Part shown: positions 47,101 through 62,100 of the stretch, in pieces
How positions within the stretch are numbered: the stretch's first letter is position 1
Layout of the letters: each line of letters opens with the position of its first letter
From: Hydractinia symbiolongicarpus
Taxonomy: Eukaryota > Cnidaria > Hydrozoa > Anthoathecata > Hydractiniidae
Length of the DNA: 64,000 nt
Direction of reading: 5' to 3'
Assembly: GCF_029227915.1 (NCBI RefSeq)
Contig: NC_079878.1
Location: forward strand, 1,180,001-1,244,000
The notes under the pieces: model-generated
What the model was told of the DNA's origin: nothing
Database searches by the model: none
Seen by the model: only the letters and a program-made list of their open reading frames with translations
Program-made: the position numbers and the translations under genes

Positions 47101-50100
47101 TTTTTTACAGCTGCCCTGACTTTATTGAAACGCCACTGTGCACTATTCAAAGAACTTATCACAGATGACGCAGAGGTATTTGTGTAGTAATTAGTGTACA
47201 AATCATTTCTTAAGTTTATTATATACTCTACATCGTTTTTGTGAAGCGTATCAAGAAAATCATTTATAATTGAGAATAAAAAAATATTTAGTAGCAACAA
47301 AATGCAAACAAGGTAAGAAAAAATTGTATTAAATGAGCTAGCTAGGTCAACTAGCTCCAAATCGTTTTTCAATCGTTTACTTTTATTAGGTAATTTATAA
47401 AGCTTTGGAACAATGGAACAGCCACATCAACAGAGACTTGAAATACCTAGCAATCTCAACAACAGATGCAATACTAGAACAAGTAAGCTCATGTTGTTTG
47501 CTTAATGGACTAAATTTACATGAAAAATTATAAGGCATTTAAGGGTTTTCTCTTCGTACAATGCTACCGTCAAAAAATCACATGTCCTTCTGCAAAATGA
47601 TCAATTATTGTAGGTCAGCAACTGCAACTGATATTTTTGTCCGCTTTAGTCAGCATTTGCAGAGTACCAACCTGCAATTACAGGGCTAAAAATTAAAATA
47701 AAAGCTAAAATACCTAACAGGACTAATCATTACGTCAGTTTTATATCTACTTGTATTATATTGTGCTATATACACAGTCAATGTTGTTTGTATTGTTTTC
47801 CCATTGATCTTTCTTTCTGTTTCTTTAATTTTTTCTTTTTTGTTTCCATTTCATATTTTATGGCAATATGTGGCCGTCCAAGGGAATTTGATTACAAATA
47901 ATTTACGTTAATTAGTGTGTAAAGTTGATGCTTTAGCGCTAAATGTTGAGATTTATTTTGAATACTCATTTATGTTAATCACCTTTTTAAGTTTCAAGTA
48001 ATAAAATTTATAAGATGTAATGGAACTTAATTTTGATAATAAAGCCTGGTTGGAAAGTTTTTACCTGGTGCGCGATTATTATCATGCACTTTAATTTTTT
48101 TAAATTCATGATTTTGACCTTCATAACAAAAAAACAGCTATCGTCATTTAGCATTTTTAGCATAGCAAAGTAACTATAAATTCTTTGAAATAAAGTATCT
48201 GCAACTATTTTTCTTTTTTGTTTTGTAGTATTATGTTGTTCTTCTGACTGATTCGATTAATAAATACGCACTGTCTTGACTATCACTAAAATAATCTACC
48301 ATTTGTAAAAATACACATGAAAAGCAAAGTAGATGCCATTGATCTGAAATAAACAGCCTCAATTTTGGCCTTATATTAAATAAAGTTATCAAAGAAAACA
48401 CAGGCAGGAGGCCTGTGTTTTCTTTGATAACTGAAGTTTGTATTTAAGTTTGTATTTAAGCTAGTAATTTACTATTTTAACAATCTTTGTTAGTGCTAAC
48501 ATGCTTCTATAACGATATCTGAAATCAATTTTTTTTTACCTAATTTCGACAGGTATTTGGCTTAGTTTTTATTTTTAAACCTACTTTGTATCATATATTT
48601 GTCAATGTATCATATATTTACCTGAAAATATTCATATATTCTCATATATTTGCCCTAATTTTGGTCATGTATTCATATATTTTGTATGACAATTTCCCCT
48701 AGGAAGCCTGAAAATATTTCTTTTAACACATACGCATTGGATTTATTTTTTCAGAAAATGCTGGTGCATTTGTAATTTTCCATGTTTTGATAGTTAGTTC
48801 ACAAAACATATAATTTTGTAACATACATTTTTTATTTCTTTATCATTAAAACGTTCATAATTTTTTATACTTAATTTTTTTCCTGACAATTTTATAATCG
48901 AAATTTAAATTTTATATAACCACAAGCAGACACAAACTGAGTATTGGTGGTATTAATAACGACTAACAAAAATTGGGTTGTTATTACTTGTTAATGCTTG
49001 ATGATGATTTACCATTTACCAACTGGTGGCCTTGTGGTAGAGGGTTTGTTTTCACTGCTGGAGGTCTTGGGTTTAAACCCTGGCTAAGTCATGCCAGAGA
49101 CTATAAAAGTGTGAATCTACCTCTGCCTAGTGCTCAGCATGAGAATAAGATTGATAGGCGGTTGTCTAGTTGAGTGATTGCTGTGCTTGCAAGACTTTCG
49201 TAGCTTGAATGGCAGCTTTAAATGCACTAGGACCCCCTTCGAAAGAACCTTGTTGATAGTAGTACCAATAGGAACTGAAGAGGTCGTCCTGGGTAAATAA
49301 TTTCAATAATAATACTAATAATTATCATTGATAGTGGCATAGTGTTTGGGATTCACTGCTCGTGGAGCTTGATCTGTAAACGTCCCCTGCTTCGTGTGAT
49401 GCACAAAGTAGTGGAATTAATCCTGCTTGAGTCTACATAATTAAGTCTCGAAATTATTTGTGCCACTGAGTGTGTGAAAAATATGTTTGCCATAGCTCAT
49501 CTAATTTTGGACAGCACACAGTTCATCATGCACCCAGATTGCGGTAGGAGCATGCAGAGGCGTGGTTGGGTTACCACATGCTTTATATGACAAGGCTGGA
49601 TAACAATAATTCCTTTTTTAGATTTCTTTGTGTGTGTCAGAACATGGAAAGCAAGGCAAACCAGAATATGTCAGGATTTTAAAGGTAGAACTAAAAGTTT
49701 TTTTTCCTCTCAAATTCGATCTTTTAATGAATAATTTTATTGCAACGAAAGTATTTTTCAGGGCTTTATGACGAATTTTCACAAAATCCTCAACTCACCC
49801 TCATCTTCTAAGGAAGCATTATTGGCGATCAAAGGATATGGCAAGTTTGCTAAGGTGAATGATTTTTTCATTTTAAAGCGAGCATTATTTTAAGATGTTG
49901 CTTATTGGTGGCTGGCTGGTTCATTTGCTGGGGTGGTTTTTAAATTCTGTTTATATGCAATAAATCTATCTTTAAAAAATGAAATTACTGAGAATGCAAA
50001 TATCACAACTTTTAATACAAAATAAAATATTGTTTCTGCAAGTGGGCTGAGATGCTTTTGTTAGAAAAAGTGAACTGACATAGTAGTTGTGAAAGTAAGA

Positions 50101-53100
50101 TCTTGCTTACCAAACCAGTCTGCTTGTCCATATAAACAGACAATAAAAAGAAACCGAAAATAGAGATAGCATAACATGGCAAAAGTACTTTTCAAGTGAG
50201 CCTGCTAGCTCCTATAAATTCCTGTTTACCATGTTAAGAAAACCTGTTTTTTGGTATTGATCAGGTGTAAATTTTTCTTCTAACTCATGTTGTGTATTTC
50301 TGATGTTCTGTAGTGTATAAATATATTTCCGTAGGCATGTGCTGAATTTTTTTCATCAGAAGATATGAAAAGCATGTTTGAGGAAATGCTGAGACGTAGT
50401 GAACAATGTTACCAAAGGTAAAAGGTTTCGTTTCATATGCATCAATTTTGTATGTATCAATTTCGTATGCATCAATTAAGGGCTCTTTGTGTAGATAACT
50501 AGCATCTAAAATCTTTATAACCAATATACTACTGTACAATACGTTAAGACCAATCATAAATCCTGGTGTGAAACCGAATCACATTACGCAGCAAAATATC
50601 CATCCAGATGTAGTTGTACATCAACTAAATATCAAAACACCTGGGTCTCCTGCAAATATAAAAAATATAAGATATAAAAAGAACATAAGGAAGGTAGAAG
50701 TTGTTGCTGCACAAAACAAGAATCATGCTCAAACTGAAAATCAATTGGTAAACGAGAAAAAAAGAGAACATGAAATTAATACACGTGGAATTTTCCCAAA
50801 CCGTCTCCCTATGGCTGCACACAATATAGAGACGCTGACAAGCATACCTGAGGGTGTTCAGAATGTCAATATTCACAAATCCAATATTGGCAACGTATTG
50901 CTAAAAAAACAGCCCATGATTCATCAACAGCAAACAATAAACAAACTTAACAACAATCTACCTGAACTTAAAAACAACATAGATCGCGTTGGAGAAGTTA
51001 AAAATAACCTTTTAACTACACCACAAAGAATCAAGCAAACAACAAACAAACTTTTTGTCTTTAAAAAAAGTTTTCAAATGTTTTAAAAAGTTATGAAAAT
51101 AAGGATTGCTGTTTAATATTGCCTTTTAATTCTTATCCCCCCATAACCTTTTATCTAGCATTGAAACAATTTGCGAGGAAAATTTATACTTGCTTCCAAC
51201 ATTTCTTGAAGCATTGGCAAACATGACGAAGTATTTAAAAGAGGTAAATATTTAAAATGTAATGTGGAGGCCATGCAATCGGCTTTAATGCAACACAGCT
51301 ACTCAAAATTTTATATGGGATCTTTTTTATCTCCGTTTTATTACCAAGACCAGTGCAATATTGTGCAGTACCAGTCTAGTGTAGGGTATAAATTTTTTAG
51401 ATTTATTAAATATTGTAAACAAACACCCAGAATATTTCCAAGCTTGTATATAAATCTGTCGCAGAACTTCCTTTTTTCCAATGTTTTTTTAAGAAAATAA
51501 TGTCCTATAATTGATCTATTTTATTCTAGATCTCCTCTTCATATCTTTATCCAATGGAAAAAATTATAGTCACGTTATTTGACTATTATCCTAAACTTGG
51601 CAAAAATTCACAGGAATTATACAGAAAGGGTTTCACAATGTTCATTGAAGCCATGTCTTCTAGTCCAGTTATATTGAAAAAATGTTTGTCCCACATTGGT
51701 AACTATAGCTTAAATTGTGCTTTTTTGGTTATGAATTTTTTAAGCATTTTTCACAAAATTAATTCTACTAAGCATGAAGATAAAAACTTTTCATATCCCT
51801 TTTTATCTTATCAAATATAAATACAAATGAAATAACATACATTTTATTTGCCTCTTTTTGATGCTCTTTTTCTTTCTTTAGTTTTTGTGTTCATTAGAAA
51901 AAAGCTGTTTTTTGATAGTGTATTTATATCGTAACTGTACATAGCTCATCAGGGGAAATGACAAAACGAAGGAGGTGTAAGGGTCTTATATAATTCATTA
52001 GAGACTTTGATCATAACTATCCAAAGAAGTATCTGCTCATTAAGTTGTTTTGGAGAAGGAATAAAATTAAATAAAATTAAATATTTTTAACATTAAAATT
52101 ATTAAGAGTGTGCTTCGAAATACTTCATATAAAAAATTAATAGAAAGGCAAAAACCCAATGAGTCAAGATAATTGAGAACAGTCTACTAAATAGAGCATA
52201 CTTGCATAAGTGTATTTTCCAAAAAAATATGTTGATTTACATCTGGTTTTATTATTTTGTTGTACTTTATATGTTTTCTTTAGTTTATCAATGTGTGATT
52301 AGAACTTGTTCATATCCATATCCAACAAGTAATGATGAAGAGGTAAAGATATTACCATTTGTACAACGATAATATTTTCATAACATTGTTAGCGAAAATT
52401 GACAGATGTTATGAATTATTGATGTAACATAACATTCAAAGCTGCCGTAAAAATCCCTTCAATGTGTAATGCTTATTTACTTTAGACTGTGTTGAATGAA
52501 GCTGAGGAAATCAAGCAAAACGAAATCAAAATATCATATAAAAACTTTCTTTCAATATGGGCAACGCTACTCAAAGATCGTAGTTACAAGGTAAAAAAAC
52601 ATGTGATGAATTAAAAAAATGTATGTAAGCCAAAGGTGGTAACTGAAAGTAATGAAAGACGACTTATTTGACTAAATAAGGCACAAAAACACACACTAAA
52701 TTTCCTTCGAGAAAAAATACAATAGTATTTGGTGTTTTTGATCATGATCGCCAGACCTTTTAAGTTTTAATGTTCAAACACACTAAGAAGTAGCGTAATA
52801 CTGACTTGTATTTTTGTACGTAACTTGGCTAAAGAGCTTTTTATTGAGCAACGTAAATGATATTATGTAAATACTATTTCCAGATCACTGATTTTACTTA
52901 GGCAAGTATATTTGATGATCCCAAAACGGCACAGTCACTAAAAGAACTGGTTTATGATAATATTGTTGAAGCTGTGTTATCTGTGTTGAAAAAATTGAAT
53001 CTTAGCGCTGACAAGAAAAGTATGACGGAACAAGAAACAAAAGTATGGTTGTATGAGGTTTTTGTTTATAGTGCTATTGTGGCTTGGGTCTGTTTTCATT

Positions 53101-56100
53101 GCCAGCATATTTATCTCTCTATCAAGTATAAGGACATGCTGAAACACTGTATTCCAAATTAAAGTCTATTTTAAGAATAATGTGATCATTTATAAAAAAC
53201 TAGTGTTATTTAAGGACAAGAAAAGAAATGTGAATGCAGCATACGTTTTATTGATAAATTTGCAGATGATAAGCCTTTTTATACCCCGAAAGTATCTAAA
53301 TGTGCTTGCTTTTTTTGATACCGTAAAAGTCCTTTCTTCCATTGGCTAACACGCTTACTTTAACCAATGTCTCTGTAATAGCATCAACCCTAAATTTGTC
53401 AAAATTACTAAAAATGGTTATCACAAGAATTGAAATAGAAATATGAAGTTAGTTCACAAATGTTGATTAACTGTAATCTTTGAGCAAGTAGAGATTTTAT
53501 TCTTACAATAAAACTTTTAAAATCACACACCCTTTTTATTTTGTGCGTTTTTTATTTAGTTGAGTGATCCATTGGAAGAGATTTCCTCGGATCCTACTGA
53601 GAATTTGGTTCCTAAAATGCCTGGAGATTTCTTGGTGCTTGTTAATGCAGTGGATTTCTTCAAGTATGTGTTTGTGTTTTTTAGAATAAAATCATTAGTA
53701 CAGTGCTCTCATAAGTTTTCTAACGTCTTTACATTCTATCTTCTTCATTATTGCACTTTCAAGTTATAGTGTAGCCACACAAAAATTACAAAGCCGGACA
53801 TGAGCAACCCTAACAATAATCTATCACTAGTCGATAAGGCATGTGGAAAAATCCACTTAGCCTGATTTGAATTTTACAACGTAAGCAATAAACCGAGAAA
53901 TTTATTTGACTGTTGCTTCAAATGTGTAGAGCTTCAGAGGCTGATCATAATAATGTGTAAGATCTTGTACTTTCAACCAACAGTTAAGGAGATGTGCAAT
54001 AAATTGGTTAGTCGTTGGCTCTATTATGTAAAGCTTAAAATGCAGATCAAGAAAATGTTTAAGGTTATTTCGATGATGTCATCAACCTGTCAGTACCGAA
54101 ACAAGTGGTATGACCCAGCTTTGGGGAACTTACACAATTCGGTCCTTGGTGGCCCCTAGTTACCAATGTGGAAGGCGATGTCTGTTATTCCCAGCTGTTT
54201 TCAAGATATAAGGCCTTAAACATAAAAATGCAATGCTTTGGCTTTGCTATTTGAAAAAAATGTGTTGGCAACAGTATAAATACATTGACGTCCTGCCGTA
54301 ACGTCTAGGGAGTTAACAAATTTTTTAAAACATTTTTCAGTGACTTGAAAGAAAATTTTCGGGACTTTAAAGGAATATGAACACATTCACTATGCTTGTA
54401 TCAAGATTAATTAAATCAATTTACCTTAATTGATATATTTCTTAAGAGTGTAGTTAAATCTCAAAATAGGTATTTCTCAAGAACAAAATAACTTTTTAAT
54501 GTTTTCTATGCTTTACAACATAAGTTCATCAGCATTTTTTTATTTGTTGTGTAAGATTCATTAAAGTGATTGCAGAGACAAACTGAGTTTTCTTTTTTAG
54601 GTATATTTTAACAGAACATGGAAATGCTTCATTCTTGAGATGGTTGTATATTTTTGTTGAGGATATCATCACATTGTCAACAAGGTAACTAAGTTTTCCA
54701 TTAATATGGACGTATTTAGCCCCCACACATCACTTTTATTAAAGTAATCTTTAAACAAGACTTCTATTACCAATTCCAATGAAACTGTTTTGAAGGTCCT
54801 GTTTATGTTAGCCAAAATATTAGTAACTGTGTTTTATGTTATTAGGTTTCCAGTTATTAGTGGGTTTTACAAGTTATTACAAGCAGCATGTATTGTTATA
54901 GAAGAAAACTCGTATTTTAAGGTATAAGTTATGAGGAGTCTGTTTATTGAAAATTGAGTTGCTGCTTTGTGTTAAAATCCTTAAGAATCCAATTTTTTGG
55001 CAAACTTTTGATCAAGAATTTTATTATTTCAATGCACCTTCGGTTTTTTCACTCTTTTTGTTATTTTATATTTTGTTTAAAGTTGCAGGAGAGTATATTT
55101 TGTATCTTAAATCTTATTTGTGTATATAAAATTTATAATCACAAAAAAATATATTTGAAGGCAAAATTAACACACACTAATAAAAGGAAAATACTACTAC
55201 TACTAATAATAATATATGATTGTTAAATATTGACCACTTGAAGGAAAACTTTATAATATAGTTTTCGAGGTGTTCTGTTGTTAACCAACTGAAAGAGCAT
55301 CTTTTTTTACACAGAATATCTCAAAAGAACTTAACAATGAGAAGTCAAGAGTGTTCATATTATTGCAGAGTTATATGAAAGAGGTGAGTGAAACTATTGA
55401 TATAGTTGCTTATGGATAACATTAAAATTACATGAAAATTTGGGGTGATTTATCTAGTCAGAGGAATGTGTGCAGGGGTAACTAGACACATAGAAGTTTG
55501 ACTTCAAATTGAAATTGTTTATTAGTATCGAACAAGTTACTACAATAAGGTAGATCATCATTGGTTATGTGAACTTAAATTATAAACGATGTATCTTCTT
55601 TTCTCAGGTGCTATCCCGAATTAAACAGTACAAGGAGGATTTACTGATCTCTTGTCTGCAGTTCATACTCTCACTACCTACCGAAATTGTAAAAGATTCG
55701 TTAGAGAAGATTACACCAGCTTTTAAAGTAAGACAAAGATTCCAGTTTATAATGTTTAACATAGTTGCAGTATTGTTAATAAGCTAAAATTTCTTCCTAG
55801 TATTGTCATGTTTTTATTCTTCTGGCATCAACAATGCAACTAAATTTTCTCTCCTCTTCTCCAATTTTTACTGCTGTTTCTACAATTTTTATGTCGTGTT
55901 AACTAATTTAGACTACTTTCCAACTTGGGCTATCCCATTTTGAACTAGCTGAACTTGGTTTATGCACATTAGAAAAATGGAACCTCTGTTTGGACAAGTC
56001 AGATGTGAAAAATGTGTTATCCAAAGTACTACCTTGCCTTGATGATTATCTACAGTCTTCACAAGACTCAGGTTTGTAATTAAGAAATGCATGTTTCCTA

Positions 56101-59100
56101 AAAAGAACAATGTGTATATAGTTTTTCGCGGAGGATTTTTCCGTAATCTAATATTAACTTAGCGGCAGTATCACTCTTAGAAATTTGTATAAAAAAGAAA
56201 TCTTTAAGACTAATTAACATTATTTAAACGATGAGGGATCAAACTGTCAGTATTTATTATTAGCAGCGCACTGATTCTGCAATATTCTTGCAACTAAATT
56301 TAGTAAAATAGGAAATATTAATTAATTAGCTTCTGATTATGTATCGCACTTGTAATAATAATGGAAGTGGAGGCATTTAAAACAACCACAGATACATAGG
56401 ATTAGATGTATTTTACAAAGCAAATGTTATGTTTGTTAAAAGTATATTAAATTAGAAGTTTTCTTTGCCTAGGTCACTTTCCTTCTGCATTAGAATTATA
56501 TAGAAAGAGTTTGAAAAAGCTAAATCTGGATTTGGCACTGTTGTAGTACTATCAGGGGTTAGGGGGTTAATGGATAGAGGGTTAGCAGTCTTTCATTTTC
56601 CTGGACAATTTTTAAAGTTTTAAGGATTGAAAGTGCTTTTTTATTATCCTAGAAACTTATTGAAAATTTTTTAATTAATTACCCTTTAGCTATAAAGATT
56701 AAAATAATGTGAACTGGTGTTAAAAACTTGTAAACCTTTCAACACTAGTTGATAACCCAGGAAAAAATCCTCTAAGCCATGACAACCGGACCTACTGATT
56801 GGTACCCAGGGCAAATAAAATTTAACGCCAAGTCAGCAGTTTTTACTAGTGAAAGTAATTTGCATACTACATAACAATATCTAACATTTGAAATTTATGT
56901 CTTACTTTTAAATCATATAGTTAGTCTAATGATTCTAGGTGAAAAAGAAGATTATATCACCGAGAGGGTGAGTCTAACTCATTCAGAACGCAAAATCAAA
57001 AGAGTACCCATCCGTTATCTGAAAGCATTAATCAATGCAAGCAAGGTAAGATAAATTTATTTATTTTAACTTTAAAAGGTAGAATTGCCTAGACTCAATT
57101 GATGGCAGAGAATAATTGTTTGATGATGTTGTGTCGAAATATCGTTTAAGCTTGCTCAGATCAGTTGTTTGCTGTAAAGTTGTGTTCTTGTGTTAATAAA
57201 ACAAGTCTATAACAACATGCTGCTGATAGTGAAGTCTTTTCTCAGCTATAATTCATCAATTTGAGATTAATTTTACTTGTATAAATTTATGCATCTATCA
57301 CAATCCAAAACAAAACTTTTTATTAAGCTGCCATAACGAGTTTGCAATTAGAAAAATAAAGCCTTTTTTAAAATTGAATAATTCTGAATTACATGTCTTA
57401 TACTGTGTTTTTGTGACACAATGTAATTCTTATTTCAGAAATGCAGACAACATGAGTTTAAACAAATATACAGTCTAGTTTTTTTTGTTAAAGTATCAGA
57501 GGTCACAGATAATGTTTAAAATGCATTTTCCTTCTTGGTTAATAAATCATCGAGTTAGTGATTTTTTTATAATATTTTTTGGGTTGGTTTAATTTGTTTA
57601 GGGCTTGTCAGTTATAGAAAATACGTACAAAGGGGTAACCAAATTGATTTGTTTTGCTATATTTCAGCAAACTGTTGAGTCACCACTTATGAAACTGAGG
57701 TTAAGAATCGTCAATTTTCTTGGAACACTCGGTGGTAGCGGCAATGTAGCTATTCTTCAGAATAACAAGCCCATTGATTTGTCAAAAGCAATTGCATGGG
57801 ACAATGAAGAGCATCTCTCCTTTGCACTTCCTTTCCAAGATATGAAGCCAACAATTTTCTTAGGTATGTGTTTACATCAAATTAAAGATGATCATACTCT
57901 GGCATACAATGGCTCTATTTAATTATCCAGTTTGTCATGTGTAGATTTCTTGCTGGCCTGTTCCTATTAATTATATTATTATTATTATTATTTTTATTTC
58001 CACTGGACTTACATTTTTTCTAGACTCCTACTTACCGCGTGTTGTGGAACTTTCTCTTTCATCAAGCAATCGTCAAGTCAGGGTTGTAGCTTGTGAACTT
58101 TTGCATGCACTCGTCTTGTTCATGCTTGGGAAAAGCATCCAACAAAATAATAAAGTAATTGCTTTTGTATAGAATGCTTAACAACATTTTGCACTGCATT
58201 TTTTTGATTTTGTTGTTCAAGATGTTACATTCTTCAATTTAAAGCTGAAATGCTTTAAATTTATGTGTTTATTTGTTTATTTCCTGTCTCGTGAACAAAT
58301 ATTCTGCTTTAATTGGAAATTATCAGCCGAAAGAGAGAAATTATTCAAAAATTTGAGCTTTAAAAAGTTCTATGTTCTACCTAACCATGTGTATAGGTGT
58401 CTACTCTACTAAATTGTCTGGTCTATTAAAAACAGGCTCATATTTGTTTACCATAATGTATATTTTCTATTTTATTCGTTGTTATTGAGTACTACTGTAA
58501 ACCTCAGAAAAAAATTTCAAAAACGGAAGGTTCCTTTTTATTAGTATACTGTTTCCAATAGTATGATGTTTTATACTTTGTAGACAAGCATGGAGGGCCT
58601 ATATAGAAAAGTTTTTCCTGCTTTGTTGAAGTTGTCATGTAGTGCAGAGCAGGTATGTGATGGTACCGTGTACCTTAAGTTAACACTGCTCTTGTTTAAT
58701 AGCTTGTGCACATAATTAAGTTTTTAAGGATATTTTTACTTCAAACTTGTTCACTTATTTAAAAATCTTGTACTTATTTTTCAACACTCCATTATGTGTG
58801 AGACATTTTAGTTTTACTTAATCTTGCTTTTGTTATTGTTAACAAATTGAAGCATAAACATAACAGACAATATTTCCAAGGTCTGTACATACACCCAGGG
58901 CTTTGAATTTTGAGAAAATTGTGTTTCGTGTGAGACCGGAAGAGTAAAGTATTAAAACATTTTGTGACAGGTTTAAAGTTATAACATATAAGATTTGTTA
59001 TTTACATATGTGGTCAACAACAGTGATGCATTTTTTTAATTTAACATTAAAGGAGACTTCTCTGTTCTTTTTTTCTTTTCTCTTTCTTAGTATAAAATGC

Positions 59101-62100
59101 TGTAACATAAAATTACTGTGACATATTGTTTACATATATCTATATGTAGCTAACAGTTTTAATCAGAATATAGGAATTCAAAGCAAGTACAAATTCCACA
59201 AATAAAGCAAGATTTGAATGTTCAGCAAAATTTTGTTGTACTCAGACATTTGGTTTTCAAAAGGAGCATGTGCAAAATCCAGTATAATGACACTGATTAT
59301 GTCATTTTCACCTAATTATTTTGTGATTCAATATTATAATTAGAAAGTGCATTCTTTGCAGGTTGCAGAGCAACTTTTTAGTCCATTGTTGTTTCAAATC
59401 ATTCATTGGTTGACTGGTGCTAATAAGGCAGAAAGTGAGGAAACAATGGCTTTATTGGACGTCATATTGGTCTGTATTAACATTCATGTTTTTATATAAT
59501 TTATTTAATGCTAGTAAATAAATTGTCTGACGAATTAAATAAACAAGCAAAAAAAAAAAGAACTTAGCAAAAACTTAACAAAAAATGGGAGAGAATTTCC
59601 GAAAAGAAAAAAAGGTTTAAAAAAAGTAAGATGTTGAACAAAACAATATTCACCGAAACTCTGAAAGGTAAAAATACTTACAAGATAATGTGATTAGTCA
59701 GCAAACATATCTGTGATTAGAATATGGAAAATATTTCTAATCTCCAATCTACATGCAGGATGGTGTTACAAGTTCAACAGACAGTTCGTTAAGAGACTTC
59801 AGTGCAAAATGTGTTAAGGAGTTTCTACATTGGTCCATAAAAAATTCAACTGCTAAGGTAAGAAAATATTTAAATGTTGTTGTTTTTTCACACCCAAGTC
59901 AAACAATTAATCATGTGGAAAGGACAGTTTTTAATTTCCCTTACAAGTTGAATTAAATTAAGCAAGAAGGTCAACTATTAACCTTCTTTTTCTACTTCAC
60001 TCTACTTCTAAAACAAATAATATGATGAAATGAGTGGTAGTACATGGGCCATGTTGTTCTGTGTTATCTTAAGTACTCCACAATTGATTAGCATGTAACA
60101 AAAAGTCAATATTTTTGTTACTAGCAAGTCAATTGTTAATTAGGCATGCTAAATCATAAAATCAACCAAATCAACTACCTCAAAACCTTGTTGATTTTGT
60201 TATTTTTGCACACAATAACGTGGTATTGCCATGGTAGAATGACTGTAAACATGTTTTCGCACATTTGTGTTAGATATAAAAAAATTTAATAGTATGCTGA
60301 CTGTGTTTTTGACTAAGAAAACTCAACCAGGGTAAAAGCTGGCTTTGCAAAGGAAATGTTTTCTTTACTAAAAAAAGTCTTAGTTGCTAATGGCCTGTTT
60401 AAATATTAGTTCACCATAAGAATTAAGGTCAATAGTTATAAAATTAGTGAACCTATAACATTGCAGATATAATATAACTGTGGGTAATTAGGGACCACCT
60501 AGAGACTAAAATTGCTCAAATTCCTCAAAGCTAGACAAACCCTCTCATTTCGGAATCTATTTGTTGATGTCATTATGAAACATTAAAGCCTTCACAAATT
60601 TATGTATAAATATTTTTGTGGGCCGTGCAGATGTCATGAATTTATTTTAAACATCTACCTTTTTCACTGTTTTTCTGCCTAAGTAGATTTTTGCATGGGT
60701 CTTTTGACTTATTGTATAATATCTGCAAAGTGAATTTTTTCATGTAGCTTGAGTTTTTTTTTACCATAAAGCAACTGGAAAAGAATCCTGCAAATCCAAA
60801 AAGTCTTTTTAAAAGATTGTACAGCTTAGCATTACATCCGAATGTATTTAAAAGACTTGGTGCTGCAATTGTATTTAATAACATATATGCAGTTTTCAGG
60901 TTTGCTATAAGTGTTTCTATTTCTCTTTTCTGTATTTGTGACAGTCTGGGGGAATCTCATTGCAACTTCTTCTTTTTTTGTTTGTTTGCATTACACCATT
61001 TATATGTTGTGTCTAAATATTCCAAAAAATACATAACACTCATCATTGCATTTGACAAACTGTTATTAAGAATAAAAATTTTTAAAATTTACAAATCAAT
61101 TTAAGATGAGAACTTTCTCGTTTCTTAGAGAAGAAGAATCTCTTGTTGATATCTTTACATTGGAAATATTAGTCAACTACATGAATAGCTTATCAATGTC
61201 ACGCAGTGATGAAAAGTCTCTTGGTATGTATTTGTTTGTCTCTCTGAAGAAAACCTGTAGATTCAGAATGCATACATTAATTTGAACACAATCTGAATAG
61301 ATCATCGTAAATCAACACAAATCAGTGTCACTAGATACATGCCAGTTGGTTTGAATAGCCCACGTCTTCGCAAACAGTTATAATCGCATATAAAACAAAT
61401 AGTATGCATCAAATATTAGATTGTTACATGAATCAATTGTTGCAATACAAAAAGTTTTTGACTGGTTCTATGCAGGCGTTGTTTAGAGCTTTAAGTTATC
61501 ATAGAAGATTGGACAGATTGAAGGTTTTTAGCAAGTCATGTTAGCCATTCATATACTGTTGTGCCCTGAGTGTTTTGTTTGTACTTTACTTTGTATTTTT
61601 TACCATTACGTATATTTTTTTCAGGAACAACTGAACAATGTGAGATTGTTATGGAGCACTTAGAAAAAATAATCAAGAAAAAATACAAAATGTTATTAAA
61701 GCCAAAAGAAAATCGAAACAGACCAGTGTAAGTGTTCTATTAGATTTTACATTTTCATTACCCGAAAATTAGTTTTAAAACCATGCACCAAAGTTCGCGT
61801 GAAACTATAACTTTAAAGACAAAGTTTTTGTCTTAGAAAATGAGCGACAGGTGAAAGTTCTTAGCAGTTTGTGTTCTGACAATTAGTAGTTTTATATGAA
61901 TTTCAAATTGTTACCATATGTATTTGTTATACTAAGTTACATATTAAAGCAACACTCACAATAAAAATGCTACTAAAACAAACATTCCTTTTGGATTCTC
62001 GTTAACTCTTGTCAGCATTTAATTTTGTTTACCTAAATTTTTTTCATTTACAATACATAATTACTTTCAGTGAGTTTAAGCATTTTAAAGAATTCAGCCT

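Noticed and set aside
47082-47372. 96-codon minus-strand open frame
   Set aside because: It overlaps the PRKDC exon 47111-47175 on the opposite strand and shows no family motif.
60642-61104. Open frames on both strands around 60.7-61.1 kb
   Set aside because: Only 60772-60899 (+) is an exon of PRKDC; the extensions are read-through into introns or opposite-strand shadows.
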